Positions 36,305 through 48,390 are shown, counted from the stretch's first letter. The stretch is DNA of 64,000 nucleotides from Bryoerythrophyllum caledonicum (GCA_963971425.1 OZ020514.1:39593158-39657157); one strand, 5' to 3'. Program-made: numbers and translations. The notes: generated by a model not told the origin, from the sequence alone.

Positions 36305-38058
36305 TTGAAACAACGGAGTCAGCACTTGAATCTTCAAGCTTCATGTAGGCGTGTGGACCGTAGTTGGAGAGAAGAGCCAAAGCGCAATAAGGGGGAGATT
36401 CTTTGCATTATCCACGATAAAATGGATATAGCCAAGACTATGATCCCGCGCATGCGTGTTTCTACCAAACTCACTTCACCTCTTGGTTAGCTCCCAATGA
36501 ACATCACCGGTGTGGTGATGCATGGACATGGAGACGGTGCGTACACCCACTATTCTACCAACTTGTGGCCAAAGGACTCAAATACACAATCTCATCCCTT
36601 GCGAGATTGCTTTGTTGTCTTGAAGAACCTCCCATCCGCGTTACGGGTAAACTTTTTCCTCACAAGCCGGCAAACTCATTTTTTAAGGCTATGCTGAGAG
36701 GAAAGTCCAGATGTATAAACCTATTACCTACGGTGGTACCAAACCACTCAATTGCAGTCGTCCCACTTCCTATTAATCTGTATTTGCAGCTGGACAACTC
36801 CACAAAGGACAATAAATACCAGTTTCTCATGGCGTCCTTATCGATGGTGGCTTATCGTAGGGTGTTCAAGGAAATCCAAGTTGGATTCTTATTAGTCGGC
36901 CACACGCATGAGGATATCGATGCTTACTTCAGCCACTTATCCAAGGCCCTTAAGAATCAGATTACTTGTGAGGTAGATTATTTGATGAGGTCTTTTATGG
37001 AATCGTAGGAGATGGGCTTTATGCCCGAATTTTTTCAGGAGGTTGCGATTTTCAAATCATTCATCAAAGGCTTTTTATGTGACGGCCAAAATACACTTAC
37101 TGGTTTAGGAGATATGCACCTCTTCAAATCCTACGTAGATAACGATGGCTAGCTGGTCATGCGCAATAAAGAGAACGCAGTTGATGCTCAGTGGCTACCC
37201 GGAAACAACTCTGGTATACGACTTTGGAAGTCGGATGCCGACGGAAATCCCAAGATACCTTCCGGCCTCCCAAAGCCAGTGCCTTTCAGGCGAGTGTGGG
37301 GAGACGAGGTTCCTTCTCCAACAAGCAATCAAGAAATGGCAATTTAGAAGGCAAGAGAGAGGGTCTCCAAAGCAATTGATAAGAGGTCCTTCATTAAATC
37401 TGGAATTCAAGGTTATATCAAATTCTGGGAAAAGGGGATGGAAAAATGCGAGGGATTTCGGCATGATTTTCCACCGTATATTGCATACTAGAATGCAATT
37501 CTTGAAGAACTTGAGAAACCTCTTCCTTCCACATCCCCGGCCTTGGTAGAAGGGTTTTGGCCGATTCGGGATTGGAGTGCAACAATTTCTGCTCCTGTGA
37601 GCCTTATTACTAGAGGAGATGTTACACCTGAAGATGAGGAGCCTGAACCGTTTTGTAGCCCACGTTCAAGGAGACCAGAGGTCGCTTTGAATCCATGGCG
37701 AGACGTCGTTTCCGGATCTTGAGTCCTTCTCCGTCTATCTCATTTTGAGATTCATCTTGTTTGATTAGAGAGAGCGCAATCAGTAGTCAGTAGAGTAGTC
37801 GGTGATGAGCAACATGGAATGTTCATTACCCAATTCTGGAAGCCACGAAATGCGTTCAAGAACCACATGAAGAAGTACAAGGATTGTTGGTCGGCGACGT
37901 GGGTTCCGGAGAAACAATGTCCGGTGCACATTCATGTTGATTCCGTCGTATTTTCTTCTTGGTCAAGTACATTGAACCCTCAGACTCGAACAATTCCACG
38001 GAGGGACCAAATAGCAGCAATGATTAACCTTGAAGCTGCAAATGCGGCGGATCGTTGA
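36305..38058 (+). pseudogene. DUF7869-type transposase-like gene copy B, 5' truncated
   Basis: It starts in mid-gene relative to copy A (equivalent to residue ~390) and shows all three acidic blocks: LCIIHDKMDIAKT, YLQLDNSTKDNKY and LVGHTHEDIDAYFS. One frameshift near 36580 is the only indel up to 37720. The five in-frame stops before that point are all TAG (36488, 37006, then about 37150, 37345 and 37489). A C-terminal segment homologous to that of copy A resumes at about 37815 (QFWKPRNAF to AANAADR) after a gap. It is preceded within 60 bp by the element II word array, so the missing 5' half is probably an internal deletion of the element. Confidence 0.65.
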
Positions 38059-38120
38059 ATTAAAAACAAGTCAACCTATCGATCCTCAGGCAATATCCTC
38101 TACTGACCCTGAGTCTAGAG

Positions 38121-38847
38121 AATTGGAAGATCTATCGATCTCTACTGTATCCGAATGTGTAAGATTTTCACATCCTAATACATACGATATTGAATCGCCT
38201 GTTGTTGTGATAAATTGTCTTTAGTGAATCAATCCTCCTTGAAAAAGCCTTCTGTGCCTATTGGAACCGATTGTATGTTACATTTGTTGGGTGCTCTTGA
38301 GTGTAGGAGATAGAAAGATCTATGGATTGCACCTATACCAGGAGGTGTCTGATTTGCGTATCTTAATACATTCGAAGATCTATCTATCCCTCCTTTATCC
38401 ACATGTGTTAGATTTTCACATCTCAATTTATTCTATTATTGATTTATCTGTTGCTGTCATGATTTATCTTTAATGTCTCCGCCTTTTTTTAAATTGCTTG
38501 TTGTGTCTATTAGATCCGATTGTGTGCTACATTTGTTTTCTACCGGATTGTTCTCGCATGTACTACTAGCATGTCCCCCTTCATCTACTTTGGAACATCA
38601 TCACTCGTTTTGTAAAGGATCCATTCACCCTTATTTATCATCAGATATTCTTTCTACATACTTTCAAGGAATTCACTTCCAAGGTCTCTAGGTACACTTG
38701 GTCATATGGAAAGATCCTCCTATTTGTTCTTGCAAGGGCACATGGTTCTATTTCACACCCATTAATGTTTCCAACGCTTCTTCCATAAAGCTCCTTTCCT
38801 TTTAAAAGAATTTCACTATCTTCGATTTCTTCGATAGATCTCCCGAT
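38121..38847. repeat. Scattered element II words downstream of copy B
   Basis: Degenerate copies at 38121-38140 (AATTGGAAGATCTATCGATC), 38309-38329, 38373-38390, 38706-38724 and 38831-38847. Otherwise I see no gene here. This is the likely right flank of element II. Confidence 0.65.
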
Positions 38848-39035
38848 GCACCTTTATGCCATAATTTTTACACATTATCGTGATGACTAAAACTAGACTT
38901 TGACCACTCTGGACTTTCCAAAGTCTGGATTTAGTTAAATATGGCATATGCTCAAAGTTTAGCTAAAAGTGAGCTACATGACGGACAAATAGCCAGTCGT
39001 AAGAGAATTAGCAAAACAATATTTTGAAACCGTAT

Positions 39036-39330
39036 TTAAATTCAAAAGAATTTTGGTTCACCTTGTGGAATATATGGCTAAAAAAAAGTGGATAGTTTCA
39101 AATGATGGTGTTGAGAAGTGGAAAAAAAATTGCACACACATCAGCTCTCTACGAGCTAAAGTGTACCCATCTCTAGGTGCAATGAACTGAAATAAGTAAT
39201 TCCACACACTTTAGCTCCATTTGACCAAAGTGCGCACCATTATTAAGTGCAGTGAACTAAGAAGTAAATTTGCTCACACTTTAGCTCCACTAGAGCTAAA
39301 GCGTGCACCAGCATTTACTTTCTATCATAA
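39036..39330. repeat. Direct repeat with element III words, left copy
   Basis: About 295 bp, similar and in the same orientation to 44850-45985 (shared landmarks: TTCACCTTGTGGAATA, TTGCACACACAT, TTTAGCTCCACTAGAGCTAA, GCATTTACTTT). It contains three palindromic words (about 39140, 39204, 39272) of the type CTTTAGCTCxxxGAGCTAAAG, 64-68 bp apart. Confidence 0.75.
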
Positions 39331-39709
39331 ACCATGAAGGCAATTACTGGAATTATTGGTTTTAAGATTAGAGGCAATTTATTACATTGTTATATAGAAA
39401 AGGAAACAAAAACATACTGCATATTATCAGTGATACGCAAAAGCAATGGAGAGAATAATATGCCCAAAATTTAGCTCAAATCAACTACAAGGTGAACTAG
39501 TCAATACTTCATTGCAATCATTGGCATCAGATATAGTCATATTAAGAGTAATGGAATACAAATGATATAGGCGTATCCATTGGAAGAGTCAGAGCATCTA
39601 TAACATCGCGCCAATGGTACGATAGCGGCTCAAAACATGATCTGGCTTCTATAGATTCCCGCAATGATTGCTCTCAATGATTGATAAATCTTAAAAGTCC
39701 CTTCACCAC

Positions 39710-41848
39710 CTAAAGGAGATGCCGCATTGTAGAAGGCTTCAATGCATCAGGTTCTCCGCTAGGCCATAAAGCCCTTCCTTCAGAATCCTCCTTCCACAAT
39801 TCAATGCCACTACCTTCTCCTCCTTTAGGAAGCCAATCTTCATCATGACCAAGGATTTTATACTTCATTACCGGACAGCCACTTGAGTCCACATAAAACT
39901 TGAACTGATGAACCTTCGTATGACCGTGCAAAGCTTCATCACCGTTCGCAATCATATCCCCAATGAAGTTTTTAAAGTAAAGAACCTCTTGGATGGGATG
40001 CGGGATTGTAGGAACACTCTCATTTTTCATGAACGACCTCATCACAAAAGGAATGGTTGGAAAACTCTCCTTCCTCAGTGTCATACTGCAACGTGCAAAT
40101 AATACATCTATATCATCATGTGTGTGACCAACTAGCATGAAATTAACATATACCTCGCGAAAGATGCGTTTTGCAACAAGAAGAGACCAAAAACATAAAA
40201 CAAATCTATTTTTGTTATCATCAACAGCATTGTCCATTTGCTTGTTCAATATTGAAGGCAAAGGCCTCCCTAGAACAAGGATATCAAGAATCTTCCCTAA
40301 TGGATCCAAACACATCTCTGCACCACGTAATACCGCCACATACAATAAATGAGAACTAGATTTTGGAAAGAGTTGTCGGAACGATGATTTCAAAGGCGCC
40401 TACAGGTCACGCAATAGTTTTGCGAACGACCTGACCGTGTATTTGGCATCATGGGAGTATAAATCGAGGCCGTTTTGAGCGTAATGCTAGTCCACATGAC
40501 AATGGCCAAGCATGCTCGTGACTGCAAGAGGCAACTTCAAAAGCCCATCTAAGTGCTTTGTTTTATGTGAAAAAATTGGGGAGGCGGTCTTTGGCTGATC
40601 CATCTTATCATGCATGATGGTAAGAACGTCCTAGGGCAAGAACTTTGATCGAAATTGGTTCAGGTAGTACAAGTTCCGATGTGCGGAATCAGAATCGATG
40701 TGGACCTGCATCTTCTTTTGCATAGCAGTAATGCTTGTGTTCCAAGTTGAGTAATCTTCTTCTGATCCTAGTATTTGTCACACGTAGAACAAAAGGCAAA
40801 GTTGTCTCCACCTTTCTTGGCATAGTACTCTGAGAAGCTCACTCGCCGAATCTTATTCAAGCTTGAGGTTGAGATTGGCGGCAATCCACAGTCAGCGAGG
40901 TGATCATCAAGAAGCGGTATTTGATCCTTCCACTTAAAACTTGCAGGGAGGACTTTTTCCACAACCTTTTTGCCAGATGGCAGAATACAAGACTTGTAAG
41001 GCATATAGTCCGCATGTCTATCGAGGATGGCTCCAATAGCGGCAGTAGCGATAACCGTTTGACCTCTAGGCTTACGCAAACCGGGATTCCCCTGGTGTTG
41101 AGCCGCATGACTAGCGGCAACGTCCTTTGCATTTTGATAGAAAGTACTCTAACTTACACCCATGATTTTTATCCAGGCATGGGCACACATGTCCACACCC
41201 TCTAGGGTCACAACCTTCCTACCCGTAGAGTTCTATGAAATTGTGTGTGAACGTCGGGTTTAATATAATTAAAAAACTACACTCATTGTACAAGCGCGTC
41301 TTGAGGGCTTTTATTTTATCTCTAGGGTAGTGTTGGACACAATTTTGAATGCAACAACTATTGCGCGCAACTCTGTTAATGGAATGAGGGGTCATGAGGA
41401 ATTCAACATTCCTAGTTACCGTTGCACGTGTATTCCTTGAGGAATTGTCGTACGAACGTGTGCTCCCACTCAGAGGTTTGTTATGCTCAACCAACCAGAC
41501 ATTGTAAACGTCCCTAGGGTAATGATAAAAGAGACTCACACCGTTTAAAAAGACTTGTTGAATTGGCCAGGACTTATACGAGTACCTCCATTCATCAAGA
41601 GCTTTCTCCTCAACTAAAGTATTAGACACTTGTACTACAACATTTGAATCGCCAAGAGGACAAGAAGAATCTAGAATTGCATCGGATTAGACATTGCAAA
41701 CCAACCCCTCTGCAACGCGAACACTCAAACCATTGTGAAGCAAAATAGTCATCCTGATCGAGAGACGGCAAGGAATAACATCAAACTCAAGAAGGTCTAG
41801 GTTCACGGGAGCGTCTACCTAAACCACGTCATCCTCCGAGAAAGACAT
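39710..41848 (-). pseudogene. DUF7869-type transposase-like gene copy C
   Basis: The start is the ATG of MSFSEDDVV at 41848, one base after an acceptor-like TGCAG, so a 5' untranslated intron is likely. Segments in order: SYKSWPIQQVFLNGVSLF, NSCCIQNC, KWKDQIPLLDDHLADCG, GGDNFAFCSTCDKY, IMHDKMDQPKTA (first acidic block), NKQMDNAVDDNKNRF (second) and FMLVGHTHDDIDVLF (third), then MKYKIL. It aligns along its length with copy A. The three acidic blocks and spacing suggest an RNase-H-like nuclease, inferred. It is decayed by in-frame stops, mainly TAG (for example CDKY-TAG-DQKK, where copy D keeps CAG), one TAA and a few frameshifts. Flanked by element III words on both sides. Confidence 0.65.
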
Positions 41849-42118
41849 CCTGCATTCCGATAAGAAAATATTAGATTATCCTTTCAATCAGTATCGGTGA
41901 ATACCCTATAGGAATGGAAAGCAATGCACAAGCAGATGAAATGGGTAGTTTAGCTCGAATCAAGGTAAAGTCTGGCGTTTGAAAAGAAGGACTTGCATCA
42001 AAGTGAATTGATTTTGTAGAACATGCAAATTTAGCTCGATTTGAGGTAAACTCAAGTGGTATAATATGATAAGAATACAATTTCATGCCTATGCTACGAA
42101 TGCAAATAATAAACTCAA

Positions 42119-42918
42119 TCAAACAGTAAATATCCAACTGAAATAATGGTTCAGGTAGTATAAGTCCCGATGTGCAAAAGTAAAATCGATATGGACCTGC
42201 ATTTTCTTTTGCCATAGCAGTGATGCTTGTGTTCTAGGTTGAGTAAGCTTCTTCTGATCCTGGTATTTGTCACACGTGAAACATTGGGCAAAATTGTCTC
42301 CACCTTTCTTGGCATAGTACTCAGGGAAGTTCACTCGCCAAAACTTATACAAGTTTGAGGTTGAGATTGGCGGCAATCCACAGTCAGCGAGGTGATCATC
42401 AAAAAGTGGTATTTGATCCTTCCACTTAAAACTTGTTGGGAGGACCTTTGCCACAACCTTCTTGCTAGATGGGAGAACACGAGACTTGTGAGGCATGTGG
42501 TCCGCATGTCTATCGAGGATGGCTCCAATAGCGGCAGTAGCCACAACCGTATGACCTCTAGGCTTATGCAAATCGGTATTCCCGTGGTATTGAACCGCAT
42601 GACGAGCGGTAGCGTCCTTCGCATTTCGACACAAAGTACTCGAACTTACATCCATGATTTTCATCTAGGCATGGGCACAAACGTCCACACCGTCTAGAGT
42701 CACAACCTTCCTATCCGCAGCGTTTCTATGAAACCGTTTGTGAATGTTGAGTTTGATATGATTTTGAAACTACTCGATGGTTTCACTGTACAAGCGCGTC
42801 CGTAGCATTTTATTTTATCACTGGAGTAGTGTTGAACACCGTTTTGAATGCAACAACTGTTGCTTGCAACTGCATTAATGGAATTATCGCCGTCATTTTC
42901 GAGCATAATATGGACCAA
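42119..42918 (-). pseudogene. Partial DUF7869 copy D (duplicate of 5' half)
   Basis: A 181-residue uninterrupted frame (42664-42119) plus upstream remnants to 42918. It matches copy C from NSCCIQN through KWKDQIPLFDDHLADCG and GGDNFAQCFTCDKYQDQKK. It stops after HRDLYYLN, before the first catalytic Asp block. The homologous stretches are about 42149-42885 and 40660-41390, same strand, so it is a tandem partial duplication or a nested truncated copy 1.5 kb upstream. It contains no catalytic residues. Confidence 0.7.
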
Positions 42919-43487
42919 CGCTTCAACCTAAGAATCTGCATTTCTATATACTAGAACCCAAATCTTTGCCTTAGTAATCGAGAAACTCATAGTGATGCTT
43001 GAGAATCACACTAGCAATTGGAACTAGAGCATTAAGCATCACTCTCAAATCCTTAGAATACACGGAAAATGCAAGAAGTATATTTTGTGTACCTTAAGAA
43101 GTAGACAACCGATGCGTTGTTGCCTCGCTCAAGCGCCTTGCTCAACCGTGCACAACCTATAAAAGCTACCCTCCTCAACCTCCCGTAGTTGTGCCACCTC
43201 CAAGCTTTCTACCCACCACACATGCACAAGAACCAAACTGAGAAGGAAAGAAAAGAAGAAACTTGGCGAGGTTTGCCGAGGTCACTCACGGACACACGAC
43301 GTTTTCAATTGCAGGCTACGATTTCAAAATTGGCCAGATGAAACTTTCCCACAACCCCTTAAAATGTGCAAATTTGAAATCTTGGTGGGAAACTGAACCT
43401 ACTATTTCTTGGTCGACTAAATTAAGAAGAGTACAACTCTCGAATATACTCGCACATGTGACCAGTATACACATAATTTTGGAATTA
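42919..43487. other. Non-coding stretch
   Basis: I see no supportable gene. Sequence around 43090-43300 is less AT-rich and could include a 5' leader of the DUF7869 copies, but this is not provable here. Confidence 0.3.
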
Positions 43488-43618
43488 AGGATTAGGGTAA
43501 GGGTAAGGGTTAAAGTTTAGACTTGAGGGTTTAGGATTTAGAATTTACGATTTAGAGTTTAGGGTTTAGAGATTAGGATTTAGGGTTTAGAATTTAGGGT
43601 TTAAGGTCTGTGGTTCAA
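43488..43618 (+). repeat. Degenerate telomere-like tract
   Basis: Runs of TTAGGGTAAGGGTAAGGG, then TTTAGGG/TTTAGGAT/TTTAGAAT variants (GAGTTTAGGGTTTAGAG). Plant-type telomere motif in plus orientation, heavily diverged and interstitial. Confidence 0.7.
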
Positions 43619-44849
43619 AGTTTACCCTTGTGATGATATCTCATTGCAATTTACTAATACTTTGAATATTTTGGATATTAACATTACAACTAAGGTTTAG
43701 AAAAATGTAGAGAAGATATTGAGGTCAATAGAATGAATTTGTGGTACAATACAAATAGGACCTTATCTATGAAGTTGACAGCATAGTTCTTGACAAATGT
43801 GTTGCATTAAAAAAACCAATATTTTTTTGTCTGTGCGCACGTAATTTGTGCAGAAAATTATGAATTCAACCATGCTTTTGGACATCATTTCTTTCGGGTT
43901 TTTAAAAAGTGCATAATGCTTTTATTTTGTGATCATTTTAGAATGTTCATTCTTTCAAAAGAATCCCCAATGTCCCCATGGTATGGATTTGGAATTGAAT
44001 TGGTTACTATCTACTAAGTACTCAAAGATTGAAAATGTGCGAAAACAAATAGTTGGATCAAAATGTTTTAATCTTGAGTTCACATTGTATTATCATGAGT
44101 TTACACGGTGACAACCTAAGCATGACATGAAAGATGTAAGAATTATTAACAATACACAATAAATTTTATGTTTTAACTTGAAATTATAAACTTTGTCATT
44201 TGTAAAACATAAAGAGTGGAACAATTTTAAAAGATTCAATCAAGAAATGGAAAGACCTCATCATGACAGAAAAAAGAAAATCAAAATATCAAATATAACT
44301 ATTACAAAGAAGAAATATACACTTAGTGCATTAAACATGATTTAATGTTCATAACGTAAGTAATTTTAGATTTATTTGTACATGCAATAAAAGAAAAATT
44401 AGTGTTTGAGCATGTTCCAATGGTTGCAAATCATATTTTAAATTCTCAAAATTTTGTAGAAGGATGATAAGAGACATGAGGCATATTATTAAGTTATCTA
44501 TTTTCTCATTGAACGTCTTCTATAAAAGTTATGCTAGCCAAAAGAGAAACTTCTCGATTGCCGGCACGTCGAGCAACTTAAAAATCTTTTGCTATGACAC
44601 GCTATTGAATGTGAGATTTTCAATACATAGAAGTAATATTAGAACGTTTGATATTGTGCAAAAACATTACCTTTTTTAAGTGAAAAATAACATCATATTT
44701 CAAGTCACACATTTTTACAGATTGTCACATATTTTCGGTCATGGTACCAAGAATACTACTTCATATACACTTATGACTAGGAGATCTTCAAATATGTTTT
44801 TTAAAAATATTTTTATTGGAGATTTAGGTATACTTATTTTTTAAATATT
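43619..44849. other. AT-rich non-coding
   Basis: No gene or repeat that I can defend; short open frames only. Confidence 0.4.
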
Positions 44850-45985
44850 TTTAAAATTCAAAAGATTTTTTATTCACCTTGTGGAATACTTAACCATAAA
44901 AAGTAGGGAGTTTGAAATGATGGTTTTAAGAAGTGGAATTACACATTGCACACACATTAGCTCGGTTTTTAGCTAAACTCTGCCCCATCACTACGTGCAA
45001 TGAACTCAAAGGAGTAAGTGCACACACTTTATCTCCTATGGAGCTAAAGTGTGCCCCATCACTAGATGCAGGAACTAAAAAGAAAATGAAGCTACAAGTA
45101 CAAGATTGGAAAAATATGAACATTCTTTTGGAAACAAATGTAAGAAAATAAAGAAATATTGGTAAAAGGAAAAACTTAAACTTACAATAAATATAGAAAT
45201 ACAAGTAAAATACTCATTAGATATCCATCACATATGCATTCAATATACATTACATATTCTGTAAATATTCATTAAATAATTATTAAATATTCAAACATAC
45301 ATTGATTATACATTAACTATTCTTTATTAGTCATTAATTATTCATTAAATACTCTATAAATAATCATTTAAAATATAAATATTCATTAAATTGTCATAAA
45401 ATATACATTTAAAAATCTAAAGATTCATCAAATAATATTTAAATATTCTTTAATTGTTCTTTAAAGTTACAGATATACAAATATACATTTAATATTCTTT
45501 TAAAATTCATTACAAACTCATTAGGTTTTTGCAAAATATATAATTACACATTAAATATTCATTAGATATTCAATAAAAATGTATAACAAATGCAAGAGAT
45601 GGGAATGGGAATAGTTAAGAATGGGAGGATAAAAAAATGAGGTTGAGGATGAGACAAGAAGAATACATGCATGGCGGCCGATAGGCAGCAGATTGTGGGC
45701 CTGCTCTATTTATCAACTAACAAAGTTGTGTGCTAGGATAGGGTTTTGATTGGAGGCTAATACAAAATGAACTAGAGTAGGTGGACAATTGAGGGATAAT
45801 ATTCATGACAATGTGGCTGACACTAATTGCCAACTTGTTAACAAATAGTGTACTAGGCTAACTACACTCTTTGTACCATTACACTGAAAGCAATCTTTAG
45901 TGTAAACAAAATTGTGCACCATCCCTAAAAGAAAATATTCACACTTTAGCTCCACTAGAGCTAAAGTATGCATCGGCATTTACTT
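44850..45985. repeat. Direct repeat with element III words, right copy, interrupted
   Basis: Homologous to 39036-39330 but split by about 850 bp of AT-rich sequence (about 45080-45930). Words are at about 44953, 45021 and 45938. The interruption is flanked by similar strings (CTAAAAAGAAAAT at about 45072 and CTAAAAGAAAAT at about 45924), suggesting an insertion with target duplication. Inside it, 45200-45560 is a diffuse repeat of CATTAAATATTC. Confidence 0.65.
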
Positions 45986-46642
45986 TATAATTTTTCATCT
46001 GCAAGATGTGGTCTAAACCTACTTATTGACTATTTGATTCTCATTGTAAAAAAATATCAAATTCCCAAAAAGGAAAAACTTGAATTCAAAGTAATAGAAT
46101 CTTAAATCGTAGCTTAAAAATTATTTTAAATGTGCTTCACCCCTCTCCAACACCTAACTAGTGTAGGAGGAACTTATATATCACGATGGAAATGAATTTA
46201 CTCCTTGTGTAATGCAGAAATTGAAATCGAGTCAAGTCTAAGCCAACTGATCCACTCAAATTATGAAAGAAAACTAATCACTATAATCCTCTTTTTAACA
46301 CTAAATACTATAATCGTTCACTTCCGTGCGATCAAAGTTTGTGTATTATTGAGAATATGTCAATTTGTAAGTCTTAATTGAGATCATATGGTTGAAATTG
46401 GAAGTAATTATTTTTCTTGGTTTCCTACTCATTGCCCCTGAATAAACAATTTTGTAGTGTTTAAGGCTTAGAGAAATTGTGTAGGAAATTTATGAATAGA
46501 AAAATAGTAAACGCGCATAATATCTTGAACTTAGCCTAGTGAGATTAAATTTACTTCTTGAAATTCCGAGTATCAATAATGAAGGTGAATGATTTGTGGT
46601 GCATCCACCATTAATACCTGAGGTTATTATCCCAATATCCCG
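45986..46642. other. Non-coding stretch
   Basis: No supportable gene seen. Confidence 0.35.
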
Positions 46643-46741
46643 AAGTGTATCTCGAGGGTATCGGGGGAGCACCACAGGGCTATAGGATTTCAACCCTCCA
46701 CGGCTTTAGGTGCTCGAGGGAGTACCCCCGAAGTCGAGGTG
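46643..46741. other. G+C-rich inverted-repeat segment
   Basis: An island with CGGGGGAGCACC and, about 40 bp later, GGTGCTC...CCCCCG, capable of imperfect pairing; TCTCGAGG and CTCGAGGGAG also occur. Function unknown. It stands out from an AT-rich surrounding and lies just upstream of a possible leader exon. Confidence 0.35.
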
Positions 46742-47115
46742 CAAGTCTCTTTTCTCTCATTGTTATGTGCATGCTAGCTTTGATGCTGAAGTTTCTTGCA
46801 TTATAGTTGCCGCTTGTGTTCATATTGTCTTTGTTCTTTGCGTTAGAGTTGCCCCTTGTGTTTGTGTTGTTTTCTGTAGGGTTTGCTGAATTTGTGTACG
46901 TTGTAGCGCTAGAGTTTAGGATTTGTTGGGCTTTTTATTTGTTGCGCTCTTTATATGCAGCGCTTTGCTTTTCTACGGATAGGGTTTGTAGGAACTGTGG
47001 ATTATTGTTGTGTGAGTATATAAGTACGTAGATTCAGTTACGGTTGTGCGAGAGGGATCGAAGTGAACGTGGACCAAGACGTGCAACTAAGGAGTCGGAT
47101 TTCTCACTCTTAAAG

Positions 47116-47859
47116 GTAAGTGCACACATTCATGTTTAAATGCATTGTCTTGCATTGCTTTTTATATATGTGTTGTTTGTCATTGAAGTTTTTTTTGTTC
47201 TGTGGTTATGTTTAAATGGCTAGTTTTGTAGCATTTTGGAGGTCCAATTTTTGCTTGTTTTGTGTGGTTTGTGGGAAGTTCGTTATCCTCAATTCATGCT
47301 TATGAGTTGAGGATGATTTATTCTTAATAGTTCATTCACGGCATTTTGTGTGTTTTAAACAGTGAGTGTATCTTCAATTTTATTATGTGTGTATTGCAAG
47401 TATGGTCTTGTGGTCTTGGTGGTATTTTCTGTGGTAGTGTTCAGTATTTTTTTCTCGTGAAAGAGGTAGAGTAGCCATTAATCTGGTTTCTGTTTGTATT
47501 AGATTATGTTGTGAGTGCGTGTGTTCATTTGAATGTTCAATGTGCTACTTTGTGTTTAGGTGAGTGTTGAATTATTGTGTTTATGTTGCAACACATTCTG
47601 TGTGCATGTTGTTTTTTATTTTGTTTCGGTGCTCAATTCATGTTGACTCTATGTGTTCTGGTTTGGTGTTTTGTTACGAATTTATTGTTTGGTTGTTTGT
47701 GTGTGTTTGAGTTCCACTATGAGTGTTTGTGTTGATGTTGTGTGTGTTTTTTTCCATGTTATATTGTTTCTCTTCATGATCGATTAGTTGACTGAGTTTG
47801 TGATATGGTTTTTTAGTTGGTTTTGTTGCTAATAGTTTGGAATGTTATTCTTGTTGCAG
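47116..47859 (+). other. Candidate intron of a plus-strand leader
   Basis: A consensus donor (AAAG|GTAAGT at 47115/47116) and acceptor (TTCTTGTTGCAG ending 47859) bracket 744 bp of T/G-rich sequence. The flanking segments (about 47030-47115 and 47860 on) have no long frame, so this would be a spliced 5' leader. It lies where elements I and II have the 5' end of their ParB-like gene, and the element III word array follows at 48.0 kb. The coding part that should follow may have been replaced at 48391 by the Ty3 element. Confidence 0.35.
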
Positions 47860-48021
47860 GACTTCAAGTTCCAATTGAACAAAACTGTGGTTGAAGTTCA
47901 TTAGAAATGGCTAAAACGTAAACTCAAAACTCTCGTCACAGAGGCCTAAACCCTAAGCTTTAAACAATATATGAAGGAATAGAATCTGCACAAAACTTAA
48001 TGAAATTAGCATTTCGGTCAC

Positions 48022-48339
48022 CACACTTTAGCTCGAGCCGAGCTAAAGTGTGAACAATAGCGCACATTGTTGTTTCCATTGTAGCTCGAATCGAGCTCAA
48101 GTGCAGCCAAAGACGAACAAGGCCAATACACATTAGCTCAACTCGAGCTAAAGTAACGTTATTATCTACTCTCAATTCACAACTCTTGAAGGGTATATTC
48201 CAAAATTCTTTTGAGCCACTCGAGCTAAAGTGTGGCCAATAGCACATTCTATTGGCTCGTCTTCAGCTTGAGTCAAGCTAAAGTGCGGCCAAAGACGCAC
48301 AAGGCCAGTACACTTTAGCTCGACTCGAGCTAAAGTGTG
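48022..48339. repeat. Element III palindromic word array
   Basis: Six words start at about 48022 (CTTTAGCTCGAGCCGAGC plus TAAAG), 48080, 48129, 48210, 48264 and 48308 (CTTTAGCTCGACTCGAGC plus TAAAG). They are 44-81 bp apart, and several are followed by TGTG or TGCGGCC. It is the same family as at 39.1-39.3 and 44.9-46.0 kb. The array stops 52 bp before the Ty3 left LTR. Confidence 0.85.
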
Positions 48340-48390
48340 AAACAAAGCAACAAAATCAGAACCCAAACACCACAACATACAAAGCTTTAC

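Noticed and set aside
36305..38058. Non-standard genetic code with TAG as Gln
   Set aside because: TGA and TAA stops and frameshifts also occur in related copies, and several TAG positions do not align with Gln; deamination decay is simpler. Not fully excluded without host genes.
43488..43618. True telomere or assembly end
   Set aside because: The tract is short, degenerate and internal, with unique sequence on both sides.
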